Notes: generated by a model from the sequence alone, not told the origin. A DNA stretch of 64,000 nucleotides from Digitaria exilis (GCA_015342445.1 JACEFO010001274.1:1-64000); one strand, 5' to 3'. Shown: positions 23,801-35,575, counted from the first letter of the stretch. Translations and numbers: made by a program.

Positions 23801-24913
23801 ATCCGTGTATGATAATTGGATTAAGGTCAAAACGTGTGGTTCTGTGTGTCAAGTTTTTGAACGTACCACATGCATGCCGACCTATGGGAATCGGTAAGCC
23901 CGGTACCAGATTGAAGCAGCTAGGACCGATAGCCATCTCTCCTTGGAAACATTTTGTTTCCCTTGCTGTACACATGTGGATATAAGCGTGATGCCGTGAG
24001 TGAAGCGGTAAACCTTTATCCTAAGGGAATGGACCCGGCGCCGAATTGTGCATCGATGGGAAAGGTTGGGTAGTGCTTGTGCCTTTTACAGCAAGCATTA
24101 TCCGTGTGTGCTGGGTTTCCCCTGGCCAGGTAGCAAAAATTCGGTTCGAACTGTCCGCTTCTCGCGGTTAATGAGACTGCTTGACCGCTGTGCTGCATTG
24201 AGTAACAAGTAGAACTATGAGGATGATCAACTTGTTGTATGTACTAAATTGTATTGCACCACTTATATGCTTAGCGAGGATGCTAATCTAGAATGGTTAA
24301 CACTACTAGAATTTGATGCTAAAATCATGAAAATAAGGATCCACTCTTAGTTGATTTTGGCAAAACAAACCCACCAGCCAAAAGCCTCTCATGTCTAGAA
24401 GTCGGTGATGTAGTTTTCACCTGATGGGTAGGCCATGCTGAGTATTAGTATACTCAGCCTTGCTTGTGGCTATTTATTTCAGGTACTGTTATGGATGTGG
24501 CAGTGGATTCCATCACTTGGCCTACCCAGGTTTCTCCTGGCTGGCATGTCGAGTGGGTTCCGGACTCTGCCGAGGATCGGGAGGAGTAGCACCATGGCCG
24601 GCTTCATCGTGGTGTTGCTATGTATCGTCGTTAGTTTAATTTCCGCTGCAATGAACTCTCGTACTATGATTTGAAATTTGAACTTGGTTTGTAATAATTT
24701 GATAATACTGTTTATGTAAGCTGAATTTGTGGACTGTTGTAATTTTTGGGACTCACCTTCGTGTGGGCGCGCGTGTTGTTTCAATCGTGTAAGTACGTGG
24801 TTAATCGGGTATAATCCGACGACGCTCCAGCTTATTCCGGATTAAGTGCTTGACTGCTTGATTAGTGGTCCATGTGTACTTAACTTGAAATAATTTCGGA
24901 GTGGTCCGCCACA
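20807..24913 (+). repeat. Element B 3' LTR (4107 bp)
   Basis: Matches the 5' LTR with scattered, largely C/T and G/A differences and a ~42-bp deletion at about 22800, which accounts for nearly all of the length difference. The coding-like segment is at 23390-23548 and the hairpin at 24437-24458. Ends gtggtccgccACA. Confidence 0.9.
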
Positions 24914-25485
24914 CTAAGGCGCCAGAGACCCAGGAGCTTCCTCCACTTGGGCCGATTACGCGGGCTCGCGCAAGAGAGTTAAACTACATCATGGTACTGA
25001 ATAATAAATGCCCAGGAGAATAGACGACCAGCCCACTTGGAGGCCCATGGTTGCGGCGGCCCAGCTAGTGGCGCCTAGGGTTCCCAAACCCTAGGGCGCC
25101 ACCTCTCATAGCCGCCAGGGGCTGCGTCCCCTCTATTTGGTTAGACAACTCTTTTCATTTGCAACTTGAGTTTTGTTTTATGATTAGCCTCTGCTAAACG
25201 GATCACGCGCAAATACGCGCTGACCTCTGTAATTCGGAACTCCACCTTCGAGTGATATTAAGATTGCTCGCCTCTTGTTCTTGTTAGTTCTTCGATTGCA
25301 AACAGGGATTGATCTTCGTGATCAGGCCGACCTTGCATCCGCAAGTTCGGTAACCACAGAGAGTTGGTTCAGCGATTGCATTGGCACCTCGAGTTCGCTC
25401 GTCGTAGTCGGAACGTGAGGGTCTACTTCCGCCCATGTCGAAATTACCTCCACTCACCGAAAGATCAGGCACTCCGCCTCTATCA
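24914..25485 (+). repeat. Element A 3' LTR, right part, with CRM C-terminal coding motif
   Basis: Resumes the LTR after element B (ctaag, right copy of B's target duplication) and ends ctctatCA at 25485. In the frame of the integrase, 24916-25023 reads KAPETQELPPLGPITRARAR followed by ELNYIMV and ends in TAG. The TRARAR motif is the conserved C-terminal CR-type motif that in CRM elements lies inside the LTR and is thought to direct integration to CENH3 chromatin (family knowledge). It contains ~75 and ~40 bp that the 5' LTR has lost. Confidence 0.85.
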
Positions 25486-25545
25486 CTGTCAGTCTTAGGC
25501 CCATGGGCCAGCTGAGTCGTGTTTGCAGCTCGAAAAACAAACCTA

Positions 25546-25685
25546 GGCTGTGTTTAGATTGAGGTAAAAAATATTGTAGCTGAAGAAAAACACTGTAGCA
25601 CATACAGGGAAGCGTGTTTTGTGAGAAAGGTGAATAGTGAAAAATTAGAATGAATAGTGTTTTGTTAGGGAATCTGAACAGGGCC
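25546..25685. mobile_element. Harbinger-like MITE
   Basis: About 140 bp bounded by cta (25543-25545) and cta (25686-25688), a 3-bp duplication as left by PIF/Harbinger. The left end ggctgtgtttagattg pairs imperfectly with the right end aatctgaacagggcc. The interior holds paired motifs such as tgaatagtg. No coding capacity. Confidence 0.6.
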
Positions 25686-25715
25686 CTAGATGAACATGAA
25701 GAAGATTGGAAAGAT

Positions 25716-26560
25716 CACTACTAGAAAACACCCCTTGTAGCTACACTATATTTAGAGTTAGACATGCTTTATTTCGTATCTATAGCCATGTAGGCACGCT
25801 TTCATAAAGCATGTTAAAAGCGTCTTCTTATGGACCGTGTCAGGCTTTATAGAGATGTATTAGTTTAGCGTATCAAGGTAAGGCAGGACGTTTTCTAGAC
25901 ACGTTAGATGCATATGTAAATAAAATGATACTTTTGAATAGACACATATGTAAGTCGTGTCTATTGATGTAGTTACACAGTACAGTAACGCGTAACTACG
26001 TGTTAATAAAATCAAAAAATAAATGGCTGGTTTGGGAATCGAACCAGTGATCTCCAATTTCCAAACCAATTGTCTAAACCACTATGCTAATCAAGTTATT
26101 ACAGTTGTTATTCATGTCCAATATCTTTTGTACCACACCAAATAACATATTTACAGGCCAATGAAACGCTTTTGTGATACACTTGATACACTTCAATCGT
26201 GTGTACCATGTACACACTGTCAAAAGCATGTCAACAATGTATCAATTTGATACATTTTAAGTATCATGTCAACAAGTGTCTCTAGGTCCATATGTACAAT
26301 TAGTTGTTGCGCTTTACAACGTATCTAGATGATAGCAATGATTAAAAGCGTGTGTAACACCATGACTAATTGAGATGATTTTTAAAGTGTGTCATTTAAC
26401 GTCTTTACATACCTTATGACGTTCAAAGCGTAATAAATATCATCTCACGTTATCGCGTTTTTAAAATCGTATCAATATACGTCTGTATAGCCGGGCGTAG
26501 AAACGCTTTCAAGTGGCGTTACAAATAAAAATGTATCTAAAGGGGGGTTTCCTTGTAGTG
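25716..26560. mobile_element. Non-autonomous CACTA (En/Spm) element
   Basis: 845 bp with terminal inverted repeats CACTACTAGAAAACACCCC and, on the other strand from 26560, CACTACAAGGAAACCCCCC. Flanked by gat (25713) and gag (26561), a 3-bp target duplication with one mismatch. The interior has many copies of acgcttt/aaagcgt and variants in both orientations, like the subterminal transposase sites of CACTA elements. No transposase gene is present, so it would depend on an element elsewhere. Confidence 0.85.
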
Positions 26561-26841
26561 GAGTACTGTGAGCTTTAGTTCGTTTTAAATGGAATAAGTA
26601 TTTTAAGTAGCAAAAGCTATACTTTTTTAAAAAAATAGCAAAAAGATATATACATTCATATATGAATGGTTTCGTTCGTAGCAATATAAGGCAGACCAAT
26701 AAATCACAAGAAATAAACATAAAACAAAGAGGAAAACAACATATGGAGCGGAGCTGCGGAGGCAGGCAGATGTCGTCGATCCAAGCAGGCCAGCCCCAGA
26801 GAAGAGGCCTTAATAAGAAATTAGAACGGTCCTATTTCTCG

Positions 26842-26989
26842 TGTTTTAAATAGCGGGCGAAGACGTTTAGCGGCTGGGCTGCCATTATGTGATATAGCCG
26901 GCCATAGCGGGATATAACGGGATAAATGTCATAGGAGATGCCCTTTTCTAGCAGTTATAGCCAGCTAGTTTAGCCGGCTATTTTAAACA
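26842..26989. mobile_element. Short inverted-repeat element (MITE)
   Basis: About 148 bp. The left end tgttttaaatagcgggc is complementary to the right end gccggctattttaaaca with a few differences. The superfamily is unclear and I could not fix a target duplication. Confidence 0.5.
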
Positions 26990-28117
26990 TTGACTATTTC
27001 ATGTTCTTTTGCTTTCAATGTTAGCAGAAATAAAAAAAAATAATCTATACGCACTTCTCTCTAAAAGGTCCTAGTGTATATATATATGTGTAAATATTAA
27101 TCTACACCCTAACCCAACCAAACCTATCCAACCGGACCCACCTTTCTACCCGTCAAACCAGCTCCCCCCTCGACCCGGCTTCTTCCTCTCTGTCTCAAGC
27201 ACGCATGTAGCCCGATGACGAGATCCCACCCCACCGATCCAGGCTTCATCCCCAGCGAGCCCAAGGCGTGAGCACGTGGTAGCATGCGAAAGCCAAGGGC
27301 GAGTTGGGTCTAGGGCGGCGCAGCGGCGAGCGGACTAGGGCCCCGTGCGAATCCCTTGGCGAGAAGGCACCTGGTGCGCTCGTGCAGGCGCGTTTGGCAG
27401 CGCACGAGGCAGCAGTGCTGCAGTGGCAGGATGAGGGGGGCGCTGGAGGTGCGGCCACGACAGTTTGGGGGGGGGGGGGGGGGAGCGGCGGCGGCGGATT
27501 GGGGGTAGCGGAGTGGTGGATTGGCGACGTCTGTGCCGAGCTTGAGCCGCGAGCACATGGGAGCGCATAGAGCGCTGAGCGCGAGATGTCCCGAGGGTGC
27601 AGCGAGTGCGGTGAGCGGCTTGCTTGGGGTCTAGTGAATCCTGATGAGCTTGGGGTAATCTCTCCGACCAACCATCATAGATTCTCTTGCAGGCTTCCTT
27701 CAGCAATTCGGTATTGGAATTATGCTTGTAATTTACTGAGTTTGATCTTTGTGCTTGTGATGTACTGAATTATGGATGTAAGCTTTCATGTGGATTTGTT
27801 CTGTAATTTTGATATAATTAAGAATACTAGAATTGACTTTTCGGTAATGTCTAGTTCAATTATCAGTTTTGATGGAGTAGTGGCAGGCTGTTACACCTAG
27901 TGTGTCTCTAATTTGCTACTGCCCGATCATAAGAAATTACTGAAGAACCTATTATTTGGTTGATGAATTTCTATTATGTGTTTGTGCTGGATCACACAAG
28001 AAAAAAAGCATAGTGCATTACTGAGTTACCGAGGCATGTTACTGAGCCGGTTTAGTATTGGCATTATATGTTATCAGACTGGTTTTTGGCTAATATCTAA
28101 GGCTTTTTTCCAATTTA
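26990..28117. other. Non-coding DNA upstream of the FAR1/Mutator gene
   Basis: Contains a short TA run (27078-27087), a GC-rich block (27140-27640) and a tract of 17 G (27467-27483). From ~27690 the DNA becomes A/T-rich with tactgaa-type words like those in the introns further right. It may be the 5' region of the transposase gene. The open frames in the GC-rich block occur on both strands and have no domain. Confidence 0.4.
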
Positions 28118-31100
28118 TTCAGATGGTGATGGAACCTACTATGGGGCGGAGTAGTCCGTCAGCCAGCCTAATCAGTAAGCACGTCTTTGCGTCCCCAGCA
28201 TCATGTCCGATATTCGTGGTAGGTCCCCTGTCGTTCCTTGAATCAGTAGGAGCGGGTGGTGCTGCCAGTGGCACTTTCTCAATGACCCAGAAGTGCCAAT
28301 CGCCCGTGAGCTGGTTGCCAGTCCGCCCTGGCGTGGGGATGAAATGAAGCACCGACCAATGATGACACCTTCGGTCAATGTTGCTCCTGAGCAAATGATT
28401 ACACCGAACGCCACACAAACCTAAACACATGTGAGTAACCGGATATCATGTGTAAAGTGTGTTGTGTTACTGGATTACTGATACAATCTGTATTACGCCC
28501 TGCATGCTTTACTGCATTACTGATATGTGGACTTATTACATGAATACTAGATTATCTGAGTATCTGAATAACATGTTTAAAGTGTGCTGCATTACTGGAT
28601 TACTGATATGATTAATTATATGTGGTCTGCATGCTCTACTGCATTGCGCTTATGTGTTCTTATTGCTGAAATTACTGGGTTACTATTTGGTTTGTTTGTA
28701 GCACAAATCACTTGATCCACAATATATTCCAAACCTTGAGATGTCCTTCAAAACACTGGAAGATGCGTACGAGTTCTACCGAAGATATGCAGAGGTTGCT
28801 TAGTTCAGTATCAAGAAGAACAGGAAGAGGAACAAGAAAAATTCCAAGGGGTAGGAGTACACATGCTCGTTCGAAGGCCAGCATAAGCCGAAAGTTGATG
28901 AGGTGAACCGCCAGCGCGGTAAGACCTCGAAGAGGGATTGTTGCAGGGCAATGGTCGAAGCTCGGGCAACAGAAATTGGCAGGCGAGCATTCTACAAGTG
29001 CATCGGCTTGAAGACAACCATATACTGAATCCGAGCCCAAGTATGACAAGGAGGATGCGATGTCACAAGAAATAGGACCCAATGATGATGAAATTGGTGG
29101 ACGTGATGCATGAAGGACAAGTGACCCACACCAATGTTATGCGTGTGCTGCGTAACGCTATCTGCGGTTCTAAAACCTGCACATGACTGAGCAAGACATC
29201 CAAAACATGTGCGTAATGTGGCTGCTAACCAGCTGATATGAACAGGGGTGCCCAATCTTCCGTCAGGCGAAGGATAACTTGTTGTTGGCGGAGTGCAACA
29301 CACCGATCCGGCTTCAAATCAGCAAACTTGAAACCCGCAATCTTAGCACCACAACTCCTCTGGCTATCAACCGTAGTCACAATCCGGTTGACCTCGCCGA
29401 GAAGGCTAATCCCTTCCTGCGCAACGAAGAACACAAGCCAGAACTCGGAAGAACGCAACACTCAAAAAATGTGACAACTGCAGATGAATGATTAAGCACG
29501 AATGTTGGGGTACCACAAACCGATGAACAACGAAATTGTATCAAATAGAATAATCTAAGAAAAACCCCCGTCTAAACAGTGGCGGCCACCCTGTTTATGA
29601 TGGAACAGGGGGCGCCCTAAGGTTGGGGCGTCCAGAGGGGGCGCCCTCAACTTTGGCCAAAGCCCGACACGATACATAGCCCAACTGGCCCAAAACAAGT
29701 GATGGAGCACCTTTACGTGGTCACGCAGTATGATCCACGAATGCTCTGGAGCTAGAACCAAAATGGTGGCATCGTCTTCCCCTTTCCAACGCATCCTTAT
29801 ACGCCTCGTTTCGACGCCATATGTGGGAGATATCGCCGAAACCATCCGAAGGTGTAAGCTGAATCCGAGGTGGACGTTGCAGCGAAGTCGGAGTCGAAGC
29901 ACAATTGGATAAGTCCATGATGTGTACAAATCAAGCATGACGATGTCCTCATCACCAGCTTTGACTTGTTTTGTTTTGGGTGACTGGTGGTGGTGCTAAC
30001 CCGCTTTGACTTGCAGGAGAGCAGCACGTGTGCGTGAGCAGCGGCTGGATGATATCCCGAAGTCGCAAGCCTTCTTTAGAGAGTGCAAGTTGAACAATCC
30101 CCAATTCTTTTGCGAGTTTCAACTAGATGGCAATAATGTGGTGAAGAACATATTTTGGACTATGGTAATGAAAAATTGCCCAGATGCTAACAAATGACGG
30201 TTCCTATGTTTTTTTTTTCTTTTTTATTTTGCAGACTATTCCAACATGGTTACTTTCGACACAATGTACATGACGTACCAATATAGTATGCAGTTGGCGA
30301 TCTTTGTTGGGTTCAACAACCAATTGCAAAACGTCGTTTTTGGTCAAGCGTTGCTCAGGGATGAGAAGGCTGACACTATTGAGTGGCTATTCAAGCAATT
30401 CAGGATCTGCATGGGTGGTCAAGACCCAATCGTCATATTCCCTGGTATGTAATTACTGAACCATGTATTATTGAACCAAGTGTTACTGAATTATTTGTAT
30501 TGGTCAATTAGTGAATCTAGTATTACTGAACTACCAGTGACTGCCATACTACTTCTTCATAAATACTGAATCAAATATTGGTGAACTACCAGGCTACCCT
30601 TTTGATAAATTGCTGAATCAAGTTTTGCCGTTCTTTGCCCGTAGACCAGGATTCATCGATAGAGAAAGCTATCAGGCTAGTGTTCGAAAGCACATACCAC
30701 AGATATTGCTGGTGGCACATCACGAATAAGTACACTACCGAGCTGAACCAGCTATATGCTCAGCATATATAAAGGATTGTCAGACACTTTTACAAGTGTC
30801 ATCAATCACCTTCGTACTCCAACCGAGTTTGAGGGGGCATGGAATAACATGCTCGACAAGTACAATGTTCGTGAGTCGAGGATCCTGCAAAAACTGTTTG
30901 ATGACAGAAAAATGTGGATCACATCATATATTAAGGATATTTTTTGCGGCATGATGACATCGACCCAGAGGAGTGAAAGTGTGAACAATGTTGTGAAGCA
31001 CGACTAGTGTGACAACTGCACCGCCATACCTGAATTTACAAAGTCATTCATGGTGCTGCTTGAGCACACCAAGGAGAATGAGTCAGGGGAGACCGAAAAG

Positions 31101-32672
31101 TCTCAAGTAGGGGCTGTGGGATAGTGGGTGAGGGAAAAATGCATATATTTATGTCTATTAATAAAAAATAATATTACTAATGTAATAAAAAAAATCTTTG
31201 GATGCAGGCCCCAAGTGTCACAAGTACCTACTACAAGTATGATCGGCAGCTTGCTCGCGTTTACTCTAGGGCCGTCTACAATGAGTTCAAGGAGAGGTTC
31301 TTGAGCAGCACAACATTCTTCGTGCGCGCTCATCCAGACAGACCAAACTACTTCTTGGTATAGCACAGAAGGCCACTTGTTGAATTCCCATGGCTGCAGC
31401 ATGAATACTTGATGAAGGCAACTGTGAACAGGGACTACCCCGAAGAAACCGTACTTGAGTGCGAATGCATGAGGATGGAGCACACCGGTGCGTAATACAT
31501 AGCCCTGATCTTATGGCTGCTAAATTACTTATGATGTGTGACTGAATTGCTAACACCATCCTGTACTACTACTGAAATATTAATTAGCTGAATTATTGAA
31601 CTGCTGAATAGCAACTGAATTACTGAAATGCTGAAAATATTGATTATTCTATTTTTATCTAAATAATGTAGGAATGTTTTGTCCACAGCTAGTGTGTATC
31701 CTCGCAAATTAGCAGATTGACCGTGTGCCATCAAAGTACATCCCCAAGAGGTACACAAGGGACACGAGAGTTCCCACCTCCTTTGACCACCACAATCCCA
31801 TGTTCTCCGGGCTGCATGGTGAGACTAAATGGAGCCGAATGTTGGAACTGCTTCCGGATTGGTTGGAGTTGCAACAGGCCTCGGTAATGTCTAAACATGT
31901 ATTGATATAGAATCCAGGCTTGGTGTTGGAATTTATTGGTTATTGGTTTGTTCATGAATTGTTGAATTACTTAAGACGTGTGTTAGTGGATTGCAATAAA
32001 AATGGCTTATGGTGTAGGTTGCTGAATATACTGTTACTGACTTGTTGCATATGTTGTCACTGACTTACAAATGGTTCCTCGATTACTAGAAATATGTTGT
32101 TATTGACTCGCTGAATTCATACTAAATGTGTGATGCAGGCCGTTGTCAATTGCAAATAATTGATGTGAGAAGCACTGGTGGTAATAAAAGAGATACCACA
32201 TGACATGGGTCCATCAGCTCCCCCTGCTGTGAGGCCACCTGCTGCGACGCCAACTGCTGTATCACAAGCACCTGCTGCAGCGGCAGCACCACAGAATGCA
32301 GTGCCAAGGGAGCAGGTCGTGTCGGCGACGGCGCCCCCAATTTCAACCACAAAAAGGGGGCGGAGAGGGGCTGCAACCAACGAGGTGGGGGTGCTCCTGT
32401 TCCGGAACATTACTTTCGGCACACGCAGAAATCTACCCGTACCCGCCGCTGTGGCAAATGCAATCAAACAGGTCAGTATGCTAAGGAAGGCGCCACCTCC
32501 TAGGATGCCTAGGGGCAGGCCAATGGTTATTAGGAAAGGCAAGGTAGGGACTGCATATGATGAGGATGATGGCATGGATTATGATGACGACGATGACTTG
32601 GATGGCGTGGACTATTATGAGGACGATGGCTCGGATCACATGAATTTTGTTGAGGATGACATTGATGATTGA
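28118..32672 (+). pseudogene. FAR1/FHY3-type Mutator transposase gene, decayed
   Basis: Pieces in order: a possible N-terminal exon (~28200-28423, with WHFLNDPEVPIARELV); a FAR1 DNA-binding domain (28741-29035, SFKTLEDAYEFYRRYAEVA, then a TAG at ~28802, SIKKNRKRNKKNSKG); KLVDVMHEGQVTHTNVMRVL (~29083); PKSQAFFRECKLNNPQFF (~30057); the MULE transposase core (30246-30445, VTFDTMYMTYQYSMQLAIFV); TPTEFEGAWNNMLDKYNVRE and TSTQRSESVNN (~30816-30990); a SWIM-like part with CECMRMEH and VPSKYIPKRYTRD (~31458-31770); and a C-terminal tail with an acidic end (32178-32672). Stop codons, for example at ~28802 and ~31005, show decay. I infer a MULE rather than a host FRS gene because of the decay and repeat setting; terminal repeats were not found. 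Confidence 0.72.
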
Positions 32673-33688
32673 GGGAGCTATTTGTCTGGAAAGTTTTGTC
32701 CAAACTAGAGGATACATTGCTATGATGATTATTTATTACTCGACTTGACTATGAAAGTAATTCTTGATTGGTATACTGAGAATGTAAAAGGAAATAAGAG
32801 GATACATGTTGCTGTCTTTGGGATATATGATTTGTGCACAATATGACTGAGTTGAGAATTACTCGGATATTACCATATTACCGAATTACTGAAAGTGGAT
32901 GTTGAGTCCTTTTTATTTTTTGATTGGAGAATGGAGCATTCTTAGTTACTGGATGTGTGATCCTTTTTTAAACATTAATAGCAAAAAGGAAATTAACTAA
33001 AGGGGGACAGTTAAATACTAGAGAACATAGGATTTAAGCCACATGATTTCAGTTAAAAAACATCCTGATAGTATCAGAAAAAGACATACTACTGATCAGC
33101 CTAATGAAAACCGAATTACTGGAGGAGAGATTAAATTACTGAACGCATTGGATGGCCCAAAAAAGTAAGCGAACATAGCTAACAGTCAAATAGATACAGT
33201 TATTCATTACAGGCTCGACACACGTTGAGATATCATATGCTGGCTAATGGTGCATGAGCATTAAAGGGATGAGACAACTGAACGAATATCAACCAAATTA
33301 TCAGATGCAGCGACATGATGAGAGTGCACTACTGAAACACAAGGGATCAGCAAGCACCGAGTGACACAAAGAAGTAATGCACAACAAAATATAATCACTA
33401 CTGGTACATCTAGCTAGTAATTTGTGGATTAATGAAGGAAAACGAAAAAACAGCCGGATAAAAGCACATGATATGTTCAAAAAGTTGTTGCACTGATGAA
33501 CAATCATTTGTCACTACAGAAAAAAATGAACCAAAAAAGTGGTTCCATTACTGAATGTAGCTAGTAAAATCGATGATTTTTAGGACAGAACATATATGGG
33601 TATAAGCAAGAAAATCATGTCAAAGAATACAAACAACACAAGTAAACCAAGCAACAAGGCAAGCAAGTCAAAGAATAAAGAGACAAAC
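32673..33688. other. Non-coding flank of the FAR1/Mutator gene
   Basis: A/T-rich DNA with scattered ttactgaa-like words, ending abruptly at the solo LTR. No gene seen. Confidence 0.45.
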
Positions 33689-34115
33689 TGTGGCGGACCA
33701 CTCCGAAATTTCCAAGTTAAGTACCTCACGGACCACTAACAAGTAGTCAGGAATTTAATCCGGAATAAGCTGGAGCGCCGTTGGATTATACCCAATTAAC
33801 CACGTTTTTTGTTTGATTGAAACAACACGCACGGCCACACGAAGGTGAATCCCAGAGATTACAACATTCCACAAGTTCAACTAAACATAAATAGTCTCAA
33901 CAAGTTATTACAAACCAACTGAATTTTTAAATAAAGTCTGAGAGTTCAAGCGGCGGAAATTAACTAACGACGATACATAGCAACAACACAATGAAGTCGT
34001 CCATGGTGCTACTCCTCATGATCCTCGGAAGAGGTCGGAACCCACTCGACGTGCCAGCCAGGAGGAACCTGGACAGGCCAAGTAGCACTAGCAATGTCCT
34101 CAGCAACATGCATAC

Positions 34116-34169
34116 CTGAAATAAAATCCACAAGTAAGACTGAGTATACTAATACTCAACAAGGCTTAC
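34116..34169 (-). other. Hairpin-containing possible mini-intron in solo LTR C
   Basis: On the minus strand: G|GTAAG, then tgagtattagtatactca, then TTATTTCAG|G, 54 bp in total. Same arrangement as 13470-13524 in element B. Confidence 0.45.
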
Positions 34170-35060
34170 CCGATGGGTGAAAAATTACATCACCGACTCC
34201 TAGACATGAGAGGCCTTTGGCTGGTGGGTTTGTTTTGCCAGAAAGCGACTAAGAGTGGATCCTTACTTTCATTATTTTAGCATCAAGTTCTAGTATTGTT
34301 AACCATTCTAGATGAGTAACATTTCAAAGCATTCAAGTGGTGCAATACAATTTAATACAAACAACAAGTTCATCATCCTCATACTTTCACTTGTTACTCA
34401 ATGTAGCACAGCGGTCAAGCAGTCTCATTAACCGCGAGAAGCGGACAGTTCGAACCGAATTTCAATACCTGGATAGGGAAACCCAACACACACGGATAAT
34501 GCTTGCTATAAAAGGCACAGACACTATCCAACCTTTCCCCTCAATACACAATTCGGTGCCGGGTCCAACTCCCTTAGGATACAAGGTTATCAGATACTCG
34601 CGGACACATGCCGGCCGATCTCACACATGTACCCACTTGTGTAAAGCAAGGGAAACTATATTTCCAAGGAAAGAAGGCTATCGGTCCTAGTTGTATCGAT
34701 CAGGTACCGGGCTTATCGGAGCCTAGACTTTGGCATGTGCGTGGTACGTTCAAAAACTTGACACACAGAACTACATGTTAGGACTTAATCCAATTATCAT
34801 ACACGGACGGGAGATCTACAAATACCATCCCGCCCGTCCGTCCTTATGATTCGAACATAAGTAAAGATAAGCAACTCCTATATCTCGCAAGTGATAGGAA
34901 ATCACTCGATTTGTAACGGTCCTAAGAGCATAGCACTATCGACCTATCATACTAGTATTTCAAGACATAGGTACTAGAATTATGCAACTAGGGTATTCAA
35001 ACAACTCCTTGAAACATAAATGCACAAGCATAAATAATTCATTGTTGCACAATTTAAAAG

Positions 35061-35276
35061 TTAGGTAATGCTTTGGGGCTTGCCTTCTTGAGCTACGCTG
35101 GCTTCGGTCTCCGGGTCAATCACAATGACGTTTGCACCACCTTGGGGAGCTCCTTCTTCGATGGCGGGGATGAGGTCGTAAGTACCGTCAGCGAGAGTGT
35201 CGTCCACATGAGATGCACAAGTTTGAATGTTGCTACACTTTTTGTGATCTAAAGACACAGGCACTGAAGGCCACAT
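35061..35276 (-). CDS. Open frame in solo LTR C with the conserved Tekay LTR peptide
   Basis: A 71-codon frame with its own ATG (MWPSVPVSLDHKKCSN...). The last 53 codons (35061-35219) match the coding-like segment of element B's LTRs: CASHVDDTLADGTYDLIP, GGANVIVIDPE and AQEGKPQSIT then TAA. In element B the upstream part of this frame is closed by a stop. No domain, signal peptide or membrane segment is apparent. Whether it is translated is unknown; conservation of frame is the only evidence. Confidence 0.5.
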   Translation of the reverse strand: MWPSVPVSLDHKKCSNIQTCASHVDDTLADGTYDLIPAIEEGAPQGGANVIVIDPETEASVAQEGKPQSIT

Positions 35277-35409
35277 TCACCTAGACATTTTAGTGTACTA
35301 TTCTTTTCTTCACAAAATTAGAGAATGGGTGTGGTCCAAAGCTTATGCCTACATGATGGTGATTGTGTACATATATAAAACAATTTAGATTTATTTTTCT
35401 TATAAAAAT

Positions 35410-35575
35410 ATTCTGTTCTGAATTTTAAAATTAGCATACACCCATATTTGATTCAAATAATACACAAGTGATTCCCACCCTTTTTATTTCGTATTCTGTT
35501 CTGAATTTTAAAATTAGCATGCACCCATATTTGATTCAAATAATACACAAGTGATTCCCACCCTTTTTATTTCCC
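35410..35575. repeat. Tandem duplication of 83 bp in solo LTR C
   Basis: 35410-35492 and 35493-35575 are almost identical (attctgttctgaatttt... to ...ccctttttatttc). The near identity implies a recent duplication. Confidence 0.85.

Larger units (their letters stand above)
9807..24913 (+). mobile_element. Element B: Tekay/Del-lineage Ty3/gypsy chromovirus nested in element A
   Basis: 15.1 kb with two ~4.1-kb LTRs (9807-13953 and 20807-24913), PBS tggcatcagagc, an upstream orf0-like gene, gag, pol with a C-terminal chromodomain, and a polypurine tract. The LTRs start TGTGACATCC. The flanking 5-bp duplication is ccaag (9802-9806) and ctaag (24914-24918), one mismatch. Gag-pol carries two nonsense codons (16644, 17187) and two frameshifts (~18572, ~20515), so the copy is dead on its own. 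The long LTRs, FIDD-type RT and chromodomain fit the Tekay/Del lineage. Confidence 0.92.
3451..25485 (+). mobile_element. Element A: decayed CRM-lineage (centromeric) Ty3/gypsy chromovirus
   Basis: The element has a 592-bp 5' LTR, a primer binding site, an untranslated leader, gag, protease, RT/RNase H, integrase, a polypurine tract and a 3' LTR, in that order. About 6.9 kb remain if nested element B is removed, the usual size of CRM elements. The integrase reading frame runs through the polypurine tract into the 3' LTR and ends with a TRARAREL-type motif (24949-25023), which is characteristic of CRM. Nonsense codons (5849, 6544, 8971) and frameshifts (~6258, ~6893, ~8430, ~8645, ~9062) make it non-functional. 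The left flank is satellite and the right flank is unrelated, with no matching target duplication. Confidence 0.9.

Noticed and set aside
29235..30014. Separate mobile element inserted in the FAR1/Mutator gene
   Set aside because: The interval can be read as an intron (TGC|GTAATG at 29211 to TTGCAG|G at 30014), and I found no terminal repeats or target duplication inside it.
28741..32672. Functional host FAR1-related transcription factor gene
   Set aside because: In-frame stops in the FAR1 domain and after the transposase core, and no continuous exon model. A decayed transposase gene fits better.
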